Source: a virus. Taken from it: a stretch of 64,000 bases of DNA. The stretch is taken from positions 166,512 to 230,511 of the IMG/VR virus record IMGVR_UViG_3300029922_000001. One strand, 5' to 3'. Made by a program: the position numbers and the translations under genes. The notes beneath the pieces are model-generated. The model saw only the letters and a program-made list of their open reading frames with translations, was not told the origin of the DNA and did not search any database. How positions within the stretch are numbered: position 1 is the stretch's first letter; the number at the start of each line of letters is the position of its first letter. Shown one piece after another: positions 30,123 through 38,638 of this stretch.

Positions 30123-32557
30123 TGGCACGTAAAACAGCAACGGAATTATCAATACCAGTAGTAGAAAAAATAGATACATCTTCATTGCAAGATGTATTAA
30201 AAAAGAATTTTAGAATTTATGCTGATTACGTTATCTCAGATCGTGCTTTACCAGACATGAGAGACGGATTAAAGCACTCTCAGCGTCGTGTACTTATTGC
30301 TATGAAAGACTTAGGATTAGAACCAAACGGTAAGTATTCTAAGTCTGCTAAAATTTGCGGTACAACTTCGGGTGATTATCATCCTCATGGTGAAGGTGTT
30401 GTCTATCCAACTATGGTTAGAATGGCTCAGGATTGGGTTTGTAGACATTGTTTAATTGAGGGGCAGGGTAATTACGGAAATATTAATGGAGAGCCACCAG
30501 CGGCAATGAGGTACACTGAAGCAAGATTGTCACAATTTGGTAATTTACTTTTAGAAGAATTAAGTCCTACTGTTGTTGACTATATTCCCACCTATAATGA
30601 TGAAAAGAAAGAACCTGTAGTCTTACCAAGTCGATTTCCTAATCTATTGGTAAATGGTGCGTCAGGTATTGCTGTTGGTTTTTCTACTGATATTTTGCCA
30701 CATAACTATATTGAAATATCAAATTTGATTTCAGCTTATGTAAAAAACAAGAAATTAAGCGTAGATGATATAATGAAAATTATGCCAGGACCAGATTTTC
30801 CAACTGGCGGTGTCATTCGTGGACAAGATGGTGTTAAGGAATATTACAGAACCGGCAAAGGCTCTGTCGTGTTAGAAGGTGTTTATAATGTAAAGAAAAC
30901 TCCTAAAGATACACATATTATTGAAATTACAGGAGTTCCTTATCAGGTTTCCCCTGAAGCACTTACAACTCAAATCCGTGCATTATCTGATACAAAAGTT
31001 ATTGAAACCATTCTTGTAGAAGACTACTCCAATAGAAAAGAAGAAGAAATCAATATTTCTATTATTATAGAGATACCAAAACATGCAAATGTTGATAATA
31101 CTTTGGCTCATATCCTTAAAAGCACAGATTTAAGAGTTAAAATCAGCATCAATCAAACAGTTTTAATTGATAATAAGGTGGTAGAAAACGTTCCAGTCTT
31201 GAAGTTCATTGAAAGCTTCGTAGATTATCGTGTAGATATTCTTACGAAGAAATTCAAAAATGAACTAGGTGAAGTGAACGCCAGATTGCATATTATTGAA
31301 GGATTGATTAGTGCTATTAAGCACATTGATGCGGTTGTTGATCTAATTAAGAAGTCAAAATCCCCAAATGAAGCTATTGCTGGTATGATTGAGGCTAAAT
31401 ATGTGACAACTGATATTCAAGCGAAGGCTGTATTGGCGTTAAGATTAAGCAAATTGACCAGACTGGAGACTGATACTCTACTTAATGAAGAAAAGGAATT
31501 GAATTCTAGAATGGATTTTATTAATGATTTATTCTCTAATGATACAAATATTTATAATTTTGTAGTTAAAGAACAAAAAGAACTATCTAAGAAGTATGGC
31601 AATGACAGGAAAACTCAAATTTCCACACCTGTTGATAATATCGTCATCAAGGTTCCTATTATTGAAGAAAAATTCAAGATCAATGTTACTTGGGATGGAT
31701 TCGTTAAGAAACAGCTAGTCAATCAGGTTGATGTTAGTGATGGCGTTGTATTAGGTGAACAATTAGAGGATTATTCTCGTGATTATTCTGTAACTTCTTC
31801 AAATGCTTTACTTGTTTTCACAAATAAAGGCTTATTGTATCGTAAATTATGTGCTGATATTCCTTTGACAGCTAAGAATGCTAAAGGCGCACATATCCAC
31901 AATCTAATTGATCTACCTCAAGATGAACATGTTCTTGCTCATATGTTCGTGTCTAACTTCAGAGAAGATCAGTACGTAGTCATTGGCACAACCTCTGGAT
32001 TTATCAAGAAAACCTCTATTTCTGATTATGAAACCACTCAAAAGAATAGGATATTCACTTATCAACCTCTTGAAGATGGCGATGAAGTTGTTTCCCTAGA
32101 TGTAATAAACACAAATGATAGTTTAGTTTGTGTCAGTAAGGAAGGATGTTTGGTTAGATATAATGAGTCTACAATTACACCTAGACCAAGAACAGCACAA
32201 GGTGTAGTTGCTATGAAGCACATAGATAATGATTCTTTAGCGGCTGTATTTAAGGTTAATGATAAGCAGAGAATTATTTTTAATACAAGTTTAGGTTTTG
32301 TAGTTACTGTTAACGTTAAAGAACTAGAAGAAGAAACTCGTTCCGCAACACCAAAACACACAATTACGATTCAGCCAGGACGAAATGGTAATCTAACGGG
32401 AATCAAAGTGGGAGACTGTATTAAATATAAGGACGGAGAAGGTAATATTCAGATTCTGCCATTTGACGCTTGTAAAGCCACTAAGCCTATGACTGCTAAA
32501 TCTAAAACAGTTGTATTAGGTAGTAAGGTCTTAAATCCCAACGATGTCCTTCTGTAA
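30122..32557 (+). CDS. Type IIA topoisomerase, cleavage subunit (GyrA/ParC-like)
   Basis: 811 residues with the whole breakage-reunion core: RALPDMRDGLKHSQRRVLIAM, the winged-helix segment SGDYHPHGEGVVYPTMVRMAQ (83-103) and the catalytic Tyr131 in AAMRYTEARLS, followed by the tower and coiled coil and a C-terminal beta-pinwheel from about residue 530. The GyrA box (QRRGGKG type) is not seen in the pinwheel, which favours a decatenating topoisomerase IV-like enzyme. The residues at the usual quinolone contact sites are Gly92 and Pro96 where E. coli GyrA has Ser83 and Asp87. Confidence 0.95.
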   Translation: MARKTATELSIPVVEKIDTSSLQDVLKKNFRIYADYVISDRALPDMRDGLKHSQRRVLIAMKDLGLEPNGKYSKSAKICGTTSGDYHPHGEGVVYPTMVRMAQDWVCRHCLIEGQGNYGNINGEPPAAMRYTEARLSQFGNLLLEELSPTVVDYIPTYNDEKKEPVVLPSRFPNLLVNGASGIAVGFSTDILPHNYIEISNLISAYVKNKKLSVDDIMKIMPGPDFPTGGVIRGQDGVKEYYRTGKGSVVLEGVYNVKKTPKDTHIIEITGVPYQVSPEALTTQIRALSDTKVIETILVEDYSNRKEEEINISIIIEIPKHANVDNTLAHILKSTDLRVKISINQTVLIDNKVVENVPVLKFIESFVDYRVDILTKKFKNELGEVNARLHIIEGLISAIKHIDAVVDLIKKSKSPNEAIAGMIEAKYVTTDIQAKAVLALRLSKLTRLETDTLLNEEKELNSRMDFINDLFSNDTNIYNFVVKEQKELSKKYGNDRKTQISTPVDNIVIKVPIIEEKFKINVTWDGFVKKQLVNQVDVSDGVVLGEQLEDYSRDYSVTSSNALLVFTNKGLLYRKLCADIPLTAKNAKGAHIHNLIDLPQDEHVLAHMFVSNFREDQYVVIGTTSGFIKKTSISDYETTQKNRIFTYQPLEDGDEVVSLDVINTNDSLVCVSKEGCLVRYNESTITPRPRTAQGVVAMKHIDNDSLAAVFKVNDKQRIIFNTSLGFVVTVNVKELEEETRSATPKHTITIQPGRNGNLTGIKVGDCIKYKDGEGNIQILPFDACKATKPMTAKSKTVVLGSKVLNPNDVLL

Positions 32558-32563
32558 AATAAA

Positions 32564-32607
32564 GGGGTGAGCAATGATTTTATTGAAAAATAAGATATGC
32601 TCACCCC
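32564..32607 (+). promoter_or_regulatory. Stem-loop covering the start codon of gene 32597
   Basis: GGGGTGAGCA (32564-32573) and TGCTCACCCC (32598-32607) form a perfect 10-bp stem with a 24-nt loop. The ATG at 32597 straddles the stem base. A 13-codon frame (ATG 32574 to TGA at 32613-32615) starts right after the purine-rich left arm and runs through the right arm. Translation of that frame could open the stem; this is inference. Confidence 0.5.
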
Positions 32608-33568
32608 AGGAATGATATATAGAATAGAACCAGCTACTGGTAGTGCGTCTAAAAGTATTCGATTAAAAACCAACGACGAAGCAAATTATAATTATTTGCC
32701 CATTAATGAATGTACCTTAAATTGGGAACAAACATTTGAAATTAAATATTTGATTCAAGGTGGACCTAGAGCAAATATTGCCGATATTGGTTTGCGTGTA
32801 ATTAAGGGTAAGCTATCCATGCCTTTAAGAGTAGATATTAATGGTGATTTATTACCTGGCGTTATATCTATTTTAAGATGCGCTGAATTTCAGGTCAACA
32901 ATACGTATTTGGAGATTAGTACCAATCACTTTTTATCGCCTTCAGTTGTTCCATATGTTGTTGCTGATGGCTGGGCAAGTAACAATATTGGTTTATTGAA
33001 TATTACAACCTGTTTAATATCTAATTTATCAATTGAGGGACGTTCTGGTGGTAATTTAACGTTAAGCTGTGATATTAGTGGAATTATTGATTCTAGAAAT
33101 ATAAGTGACGTTATCAGTTTGGATGACATAGATTTATCTGGCAGAGAATTGGTTTTTGCTGATTGTAAAGCGTATAGATATGAAGCTAGATTACCAATTA
33201 GTATGTTTCAAGTTAACGTGAAGTCTACTATTACTGAAGATGTTTTTATCAATCCACCAGGGACACCTATAAGTATGAGAAGTGATCAAGCACAGTTCAT
33301 TTCAGCTAATAATTGGGAGTCTAGTGGTAAATATGAACAGTTTGTAAAGAAAAGACTTGAAAAAAGCAGTTTTCTTCAAGGTGGTATCATGCAAAATCAA
33401 AATATGACTTTTGAAATTGGTCCATTAAAGGTTATCTACTATACGCCTATGTTTAATGTGTCTACTCAAAACATAGATCCTAAATTGATTAAGAGAACCG
33501 CAACTTTCACAAATATAACACCACCATTTTATATGGAGAATACGGGATTCAATTTTTTTAATTATTGA
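32597..33568 (+). CDS. Putative tail tube or tail-terminal structural protein (323 aa)
   Basis: A beta-rich soluble protein (MLTPGMIYRIEPATGSASKSI) containing CTLNWEQTFEIKYLIQGGP, ADIGLRVIKGKLSMPLRVDI and a long series of short strands. A second in-frame ATG at 32612 is preceded by CAGGA and could be used instead. Together with the 344-residue gene 95 nt downstream it forms a pair of similar size and style, as tail tube paralogues often do in large myoviruses. It follows the topoisomerase genes with a regulatory hairpin at its start. The tail tube idea rests on size, beta content and pairing, not on a diagnostic motif. Confidence 0.5.
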   Translation: MLTPGMIYRIEPATGSASKSIRLKTNDEANYNYLPINECTLNWEQTFEIKYLIQGGPRANIADIGLRVIKGKLSMPLRVDINGDLLPGVISILRCAEFQVNNTYLEISTNHFLSPSVVPYVVADGWASNNIGLLNITTCLISNLSIEGRSGGNLTLSCDISGIIDSRNISDVISLDDIDLSGRELVFADCKAYRYEARLPISMFQVNVKSTITEDVFINPPGTPISMRSDQAQFISANNWESSGKYEQFVKKRLEKSSFLQGGIMQNQNMTFEIGPLKVIYYTPMFNVSTQNIDPKLIKRTATFTNITPPFYMENTGFNFFNY

Positions 33569-33662
33569 AACGCTGGATATATTCTGTAAAACTCTATACG
33601 TTTATTTAAATACAGGAAGGAATTCTCTTTCATATGTTTAATTTATAATTAGGGGTTTAAAT

Positions 33663-34697
33663 ATGCCAATAGGTAATAAATTTAGTAGTGCTTTCAGACA
33701 ATTACAAATAAGTGGTCAAACATACCTTGCTGATGATTTTACAAGAGCAAAGAGTATGGAAGTTTCAGATGTTGACCTTATCAAAGGTACCATTTTAACT
33801 CAGGTTTTGGACATCGGTGGTGTTGTCGAAAAGTATACTGTAGAAGTTCCTATTCTTGTTGGTGGTGGTAAGCCATTAGATGGTCGTACCCTCTTAACGA
33901 CTAAGATTAACGAAATTATAACTCAAACATTTACATTACCAATTTTAGAAAGAGGCAATATAAATGTTAGCAAAGGTGAATGTAAGGCTTCTATTACTAT
34001 GATTTCTGATGGTATCATCAATCCTTCTGTTTTCTCTGTTTTAGGCGAAGTTGATCCTTCAACTTCTGTATTAAATCCTGCTAATTCTGCCAATATTCCA
34101 ACGAGAGTTGCAAAATGGTACGATTTCCGCATTGGTATTGGAAGATATCAGCTTTGGCTTGAACAATTATCTTTAGATGTTAACGTTAAGACTGAAAACC
34201 TTTATTTTTTTAATGGTCCTGGCGCTTTCTCGGGCAGTACAGACTTACCAAGTGGTTCTAACACATATAATTTTGGAACTCAGTTTCCTTGGATCATGGT
34301 AAAGTCTGTTGGTATCACTGGAAGTGGTACAGCCGCTGTTGAAATTGATACTGGAAATACAGATGTTGGTTATGGGGACTACAACTCAGTTAATGAAGCG
34401 TTAAACGTATCATTAGGCGCAAACGAACAAAGTGAACTAACATTACAAAGACCAGGTAGAGTTATGTGGGAACCTACAGGCTTTACAATGGAAATTTTCC
34501 AACCATCTGACTCTGTTCCTGCTTCAGAAAATGAAAACACTACTGGAGCATGGATACCTTTGTTTACGTTAGATGGTACCAATTCCATAATTGACTTTAG
34601 CAAGTGCGTTATCAAAAAAGCTGATTTTCACATGAAGGCAGCAGATAAGATGACTGTTAATTTCGAATTCCATTGTTGGGTTGGACAGCCTTATTAA
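33663..34697 (+). CDS. Putative tail tube protein (344 aa)
   Basis: MPIGNKFSSAFRQLQISGQTYLADDFTRAKSMEVSDVDLIKG. It is beta-rich with few Cys, balanced charge and an ordered appearance throughout, ending FHMKAADKMTVNFEFHCWVGQPY. AGGGG precedes the ATG at a suitable distance and TATAAT is 13 nt upstream of it, indicating a separate, well-translated message, as expected for an abundant virion protein. It converges with gene 34694-35257 and overlaps its end by 4 nt. It could also be a sheath or baseplate protein. Confidence 0.5.
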   Translation: MPIGNKFSSAFRQLQISGQTYLADDFTRAKSMEVSDVDLIKGTILTQVLDIGGVVEKYTVEVPILVGGGKPLDGRTLLTTKINEIITQTFTLPILERGNINVSKGECKASITMISDGIINPSVFSVLGEVDPSTSVLNPANSANIPTRVAKWYDFRIGIGRYQLWLEQLSLDVNVKTENLYFFNGPGAFSGSTDLPSGSNTYNFGTQFPWIMVKSVGITGSGTAAVEIDTGNTDVGYGDYNSVNEALNVSLGANEQSELTLQRPGRVMWEPTGFTMEIFQPSDSVPASENENTTGAWIPLFTLDGTNSIIDFSKCVIKKADFHMKAADKMTVNFEFHCWVGQPY

Positions 34698-35257
34698 TGT
34701 TCTTCTAGATCATTATCATCATTATCATCATCATACCAATCATCGTTTTCATCATCGTAAAAATCGTAATTTGAACTTGAACTATCATATGCTTCAAATT
34801 CATCTAATGCGCTTTTTACGACACCGAGTGTTACTGTTGATAGTTTACCAAATATCAATGCATCCCCAAGACTACACTGACTAGAAAAGAGTTTGTTTCT
34901 CTTTGTACGCCAAACAACTCTGCAATACACAATGTCACCTTTAACAGATTCTACAGTAATGGAATCTATATAATTTCCACAGTTTTTCATATATTCCATG
35001 TATAGCTGATAAATTGTAGGTAACAATGAGTTGAAATGTAATTCAGCATAGTAAAAACTTAAATAATTGGCATCTCCAACAGTTAGAGGTTGAATAAACT
35101 TTTTGGATGGAGTCATTATTAAGATGAAAGGACCATGTTCAGGATCTGTGACAATCTTAGTATCTATTATTGCAACATGTTGTAAATCTTGAATAGATTT
35201 TAGTTTACGTTCAAAGGTAAATAAATCAGCACCAATTGGTATTTTTAAATTATCCAT
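34694..35257 (-). CDS. Bifunctional-nuclease-like (DUF151) protein, 187 aa
   Basis: Residues 25-150 match the pattern of the DUF151/BFN fold: a strand pair with FILIMTPSKKFIQPLTVGDANYL (family: LPIxIGxxEA), a helix, then YIDSITVESVKGDIVYCRVVW (family: VxIxxLxDGxFYAxL) and SSQCSLGDALIFGKLSTVTLGVVKSALDEFE (family: RPSDAIALAL...PIxVxxxVLDE). Known members have DNase and RNase activity. The C-terminus is a very acidic tail (YDDENDDWYDDDNDDNDLEEH). It stands 9 nt downstream of RNase HII on the minus strand, probably in one operon with DnaK. Family assignment is moderate. Confidence 0.5.
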   Translation of the reverse strand: MDNLKIPIGADLFTFERKLKSIQDLQHVAIIDTKIVTDPEHGPFILIMTPSKKFIQPLTVGDANYLSFYYAELHFNSLLPTIYQLYMEYMKNCGNYIDSITVESVKGDIVYCRVVWRTKRNKLFSSQCSLGDALIFGKLSTVTLGVVKSALDEFEAYDSSSSNYDFYDDENDDWYDDDNDDNDLEEH

Positions 35258-35266
35258 AATATATAT

Positions 35267-35908
35267 TTAACCCAAATCATTTAAAGAAACCTGTGTATAA
35301 TTCGATAAAGCTTTAATTTTAAACGACATTCTATGTAAACCTTGAATTTTACCATATTTTTTAATTAAAGCAATGTGTTCTGGATTACCATAACCTTTAT
35401 TGTCGGATAAATTGTAATTTGGATATGTTATAGATAATTCATCCATATATTTATCGTGTGTAACTTTTGCAAGTATAGATGCCGCCGCAACTGACGCGCT
35501 TAAAGAATCCATTCTTGGCATCATTAACATATTTTTCATTTTTAATGGAGATTGATCTATTACGTATAAATCAATTTTTAATTTTGATGCACAAACGGTT
35601 TCTTTAATAGCTATTTCCATAGCCTTAGTATTAGATGGATTAATACCGATGCGATCTATTTCTTCTGCTTGTATAAAGGCAACATGCCAAGCAATAGCTT
35701 GTTTTGTAATTTCCTCATATAGATCTAGTCGATTTTTAGGGCTTAGTTGCTTACTATCTTTAATACCTTTTATGTTTGTGTCTGCGTGAAATATGACCGC
35801 TCCAGCGCATATGGGTCCAGCCAGACTACCTCTTGCGCACTCATCAACCCCAATAATATTGGGTCCATATTTAGCTCTAAGACTATTGTCAAAATCAAAA
35901 ACGTTCAT
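35267..35908 (-). CDS. rnhB: Ribonuclease HII
   Basis: 213 residues. Catalytic D22 and E23 lie in GVDECARGSLAGP, a third acid in DLYVIDQSP and the fourth in PRMDSLSASVAAASILAKV; the C-terminal signature is NKGYGNPEHIALIKKYG and HRMSF. It cuts RNA in RNA-DNA hybrids and removes primers or misinserted ribonucleotides during replication. The usual GRG motif that reads the RNA-DNA junction is CARG here, i.e. the first Gly is Ala. It overlaps the end of the membrane peptide gene upstream by 4 nt. Confidence 0.92.
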   Translation of the reverse strand: MNVFDFDNSLRAKYGPNIIGVDECARGSLAGPICAGAVIFHADTNIKGIKDSKQLSPKNRLDLYEEITKQAIAWHVAFIQAEEIDRIGINPSNTKAMEIAIKETVCASKLKIDLYVIDQSPLKMKNMLMMPRMDSLSASVAAASILAKVTHDKYMDELSITYPNYNLSDNKGYGNPEHIALIKKYGKIQGLHRMSFKIKALSNYTQVSLNDLG

Positions 35909-36120
35909 TTTTTTAAGTGCATTGATAAATCAATTATATGATACAGTAGTAACACGATCATTAATAATATGTATACTCGTAACGTAAAGAGAGCTAATTT
36001 AGTCCCTTTACTTAGTTTCATTAACCCTAGTTCAGCACCATCGTATTTAACTTCTGGTTCGTCAAACATTGGGTGAATAACATAAAATTCTTTATTTTGT
36101 TTCTCCAATAGTCGCTCCAA
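35905..36120 (-). CDS. Small single-pass membrane protein (71 aa)
   Basis: The frame starts with TTG at 36120, inside the 3' end of dnaK; an ATG at 36069 would give 54 residues. It has one hydrophobic helix (LALFTLRVYILLMIVLLLYHI) and short charged ends. It overlaps dnaK upstream and rnhB downstream by a few bases, so it is translated within one operon (38549 to 34694, minus strand). Function unknown; size and topology would fit a lysis accessory or inner-membrane regulator. Confidence 0.5.
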   Translation of the reverse strand: MERLLEKQNKEFYVIHPMFDEPEVKYDGAELGLMKLSKGTKLALFTLRVYILLMIVLLLYHIIDLSMHLKK

Positions 36121-37876
36121 TTTTATTTACTTTGGTTTCTGCCCAAACATAAACATCATCTGAAGCATTCTTAATTATAGCTTCAACTTCCTTTGATAGT
36201 TCACTAAGGATCTCTATATTCGTAGAATCTTTTGCATCATTTAATGAAGCAAGCATATCTTCTAATTCATCAATAAATTCTTGTGTAAATGCAGCCTTGT
36301 TATTGCGTAAGAATGATTCAATTTGAATGAGTTGTGAGAATAGAACAGCCTGACCATTTTTAATGGTCAGTTCTAATTGATCTTGTTCTTTGTGTAATTC
36401 TGCATTTTTTAGAATATCTTGAATTTCTTCAGGAGTTAATGAAGAACCACCAGTAATAAGCATTTCTACTTCAGTACCAGTGATAGCATCTAATGCTTTA
36501 ACACTTAAAATTCCATTAACGTCAATCTTAAAGGTAACATCAATCTTGGCTACGCCTCTTGGTGCTGGAGCTATTGTAAGTTTAAATTCGTCAAGTTTAC
36601 GGTTATCTTTAACATTAGGACGTTCACCTTGGAAAACTTTAACATCAACAGATTCTTGACCATCTTCATAAGTGGTAAATCTTTCAGTGAATTCATGAGG
36701 GATGGTAGTGTTTCTACGAATCATAACACTCATTAACTCTCCATAAACCTCAACACCTAAACTGAGTGGTGTTACGTCAAGTAGTAAAATATCTCTCTTT
36801 CGATTACCAGTGATCGTTGCAGCTTGAATAGCGGCACCAATTGCAACTGCTTCATCTGGATTAACACCCTTATGTGGTTCTAATCCAGTTAACTTTTTGA
36901 GTTCATCTGATACATATGGAATTCTTGTAGATCCACCAACTAAAACGATTTGATTAAGGTCTTTATAGTCTATGTGAGCATCGTTTAAAGCTTGCTTAAC
37001 GGACATTAATGTTTCAGTGATCAACGGTTTAATCATTTCGTTGAATTTAGCTCTAAACATTTTATATCTAAAGGGTTTAGCACCGAAAAAGTAAGGAATT
37101 TTAACTTCGTATGATTGGTTAAATGATAATTGCTTTTTCATTTTTTCCGCAGCTTCTCTAAGGCGAGAAAGAACTGCAACATCACTACAGTCTAAATCAG
37201 GCATTTCTTTGTTTACTTCTTTGATGAAGACATTCATAATTAACTTATCAATATCGTCACCACCTAAAGCTGTGTTACCAGCAGTGGATTTGACTTCAAA
37301 AACACCATCATCACTAAGTTTCAAAACAGTAACATCAAATGTTCCACCACCTAAATCATAGACCAAAATAGTTTCGTTTTTGTTTTTACCTAATCCATAA
37401 GCTAATGAAGCGGCTGTAGGTTCATTGATAACTCTTAATACGTTCAAACCAGCAAGTTCACCCGCAACCATTGTGGCTTTTCTTTGATTATTATCAAAGT
37501 AAGCTGGAACGGTAATAATAACATCTGTGATTTCTTCTTCTAAGAAACTTTCTGCATCATTTTTTAGCTTTCTAAGAATTTCTGAACTAATTTCTTCTGG
37601 ACTTAAAACTCTATCCTTAATCCTAAATCGTTTGTTAGTTCCCATATATCGCTTAATAGATCGAATAACATTTTCGGGAGTAAATGCCTCTTGTTCAATA
37701 GCAGAATTTCCAATAAGAACTTCTCCATCTACAATTGTGAAAACCGAAGGGGTGGTTCTGTCGCCTTCTGAATTTGTTAAAACTTCAATAGTACCATCAT
37801 CTTTAACGTGAGCTACGCAAGAAAATGTAGTTCCAAGGTCTATGCCGAGTACGGAAATATATTCTTTATTTTTCAT
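36092..37876 (-). CDS. dnaK: DnaK, Hsp70 chaperone (594 aa)
   Basis: Nearly full-length Hsp70. The ATPase domain has LGIDLGTTFSCVA (10-22), TVPAYFDNNQRKAT, NEPTAASLAYGLG, VYDLGGGTFDVTVL and VGGSTRIPYV. It is followed by a linker and substrate-binding domain (LLLDVTPLSLGVEVYGELMSVMI, FQGERPNVKDN) and a shortened helical lid. The EEVD/acidic tail of many bacterial DnaKs is absent, which explains the shorter length. It refolds or holds proteins with a J-domain partner (see 19935-20945). AAGGA precedes the ATG. The start overlaps the end of the HNH gene. Phage-encoded complete DnaK is uncommon. Confidence 0.95.
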   Translation of the reverse strand: MKNKEYISVLGIDLGTTFSCVAHVKDDGTIEVLTNSEGDRTTPSVFTIVDGEVLIGNSAIEQEAFTPENVIRSIKRYMGTNKRFRIKDRVLSPEEISSEILRKLKNDAESFLEEEITDVIITVPAYFDNNQRKATMVAGELAGLNVLRVINEPTAASLAYGLGKNKNETILVYDLGGGTFDVTVLKLSDDGVFEVKSTAGNTALGGDDIDKLIMNVFIKEVNKEMPDLDCSDVAVLSRLREAAEKMKKQLSFNQSYEVKIPYFFGAKPFRYKMFRAKFNEMIKPLITETLMSVKQALNDAHIDYKDLNQIVLVGGSTRIPYVSDELKKLTGLEPHKGVNPDEAVAIGAAIQAATITGNRKRDILLLDVTPLSLGVEVYGELMSVMIRRNTTIPHEFTERFTTYEDGQESVDVKVFQGERPNVKDNRKLDEFKLTIAPAPRGVAKIDVTFKIDVNGILSVKALDAITGTEVEMLITGGSSLTPEEIQDILKNAELHKEQDQLELTIKNGQAVLFSQLIQIESFLRNNKAAFTQEFIDELEDMLASLNDAKDSTNIEILSELSKEVEAIIKNASDDVYVWAETKVNKIGATIGETK

Positions 37877-38549
37877 TGTGTAGTTCCTTGTACAATAAAA
37901 TTAGTTCTGAAATAACTTTAATCCAACTATCTCTATTATAATTAGTTTTTGAGTGACATGAATAACACAAAGGTATAAGATTTTGTTCTGTGCAATTTTT
38001 TTTATTATAATCTATATGATGCACAGCTAATCTAACATTATTTTTATTGCATATTAAACATTTATTATCATATGTCTGTTTTATGTGAGTTTTTAATTTT
38101 TTTGTCCATTCTTTGGAATATGGTTCAAATGAAGTTCCTCCTTTCCAATTTGGATGATTTTCACCACTTAGTGAATTTTGACAAAGCAATTCATATTGTT
38201 TACTTGTATATGCCCATTTACCCTTTTTAGATTCACTTAGATGTTTTTTAGTTTCATCAGAATGTTTTTTTGAGAAAAAATGATTTAATTCACCAATTCT
38301 GGGGTTTTTAATTAAATAAGTTTTTAAACTCTCACTGATTTTTTGAGACACTTCAGGGCGACAGGATGGATTGTTTTCTCCGCTTACCTGTTTAGAACGT
38401 TTTTGACGTATTTCTTTTGCTCTTTGTTTCCCTATTCTTTCTTCCCATGTTATTTGAGATTGCCACTCTTTTTGACAATTTTTTGAACAAAATCTTTGTT
38501 TATTTTTTCTTTCAAATTCATTATTACATTTTTCACATATTAACATCAT
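37866..38549 (-). CDS. HNH homing endonuclease with NUMOD3-like repeats
   Basis: 227 residues. The N-terminal zinc finger is CEKCNNEFERKNKQRFCSKNC; then come DNA-binding repeats of NUMOD3 type (SGENNPSCRPEVSQKISES, HFFSKKHSDETKKHLSESKKG, GENHPNWKGG). The C-terminal HNH is CLICNKNNVRLAVHHIDYNKKN ... NLIPLCYSCHSKTN with both zinc Cys pairs. This is the architecture of free-standing phage homing nucleases. It lies directly before dnaK, its end overlapping the dnaK start by 11 nt, with a dnaK-like coding relic on its other side (38572-38628). It is more AT-rich and Lys-rich than its neighbours, as mobile genes often are. Confidence 0.9.
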   Translation of the reverse strand: MMLICEKCNNEFERKNKQRFCSKNCQKEWQSQITWEERIGKQRAKEIRQKRSKQVSGENNPSCRPEVSQKISESLKTYLIKNPRIGELNHFFSKKHSDETKKHLSESKKGKWAYTSKQYELLCQNSLSGENHPNWKGGTSFEPYSKEWTKKLKTHIKQTYDNKCLICNKNNVRLAVHHIDYNKKNCTEQNLIPLCYSCHSKTNYNRDSWIKVISELILLYKELHNEK

Positions 38550-38571
38550 ACAACATGTATTATAAATAAAA

Positions 38572-38628
38572 TTATTTGACCCTTGTTGATCCTAGATCAA
38601 TACCGGAAAAATAAGTATTTTTCTTGTA
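38572..38628 (-). pseudogene. Relic of an Hsp70 N-terminal coding segment
   Basis: Read on the minus strand this non-coding stretch gives YKKNTYFSGIDLGSTRVK and then TAA. GIDLGST is the phosphate-binding motif of Hsp70/actin-type ATPases, and the run before it resembles the intact dnaK start (KNKEYISVLGIDLGTT). There is no start codon. It lies immediately upstream of the HNH gene, which is itself immediately upstream of dnaK, so it is probably the old 5' end of dnaK, displaced by insertion of the HNH gene. Confidence 0.55.
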
Positions 38629-38638
38629 GAAATAAAAT

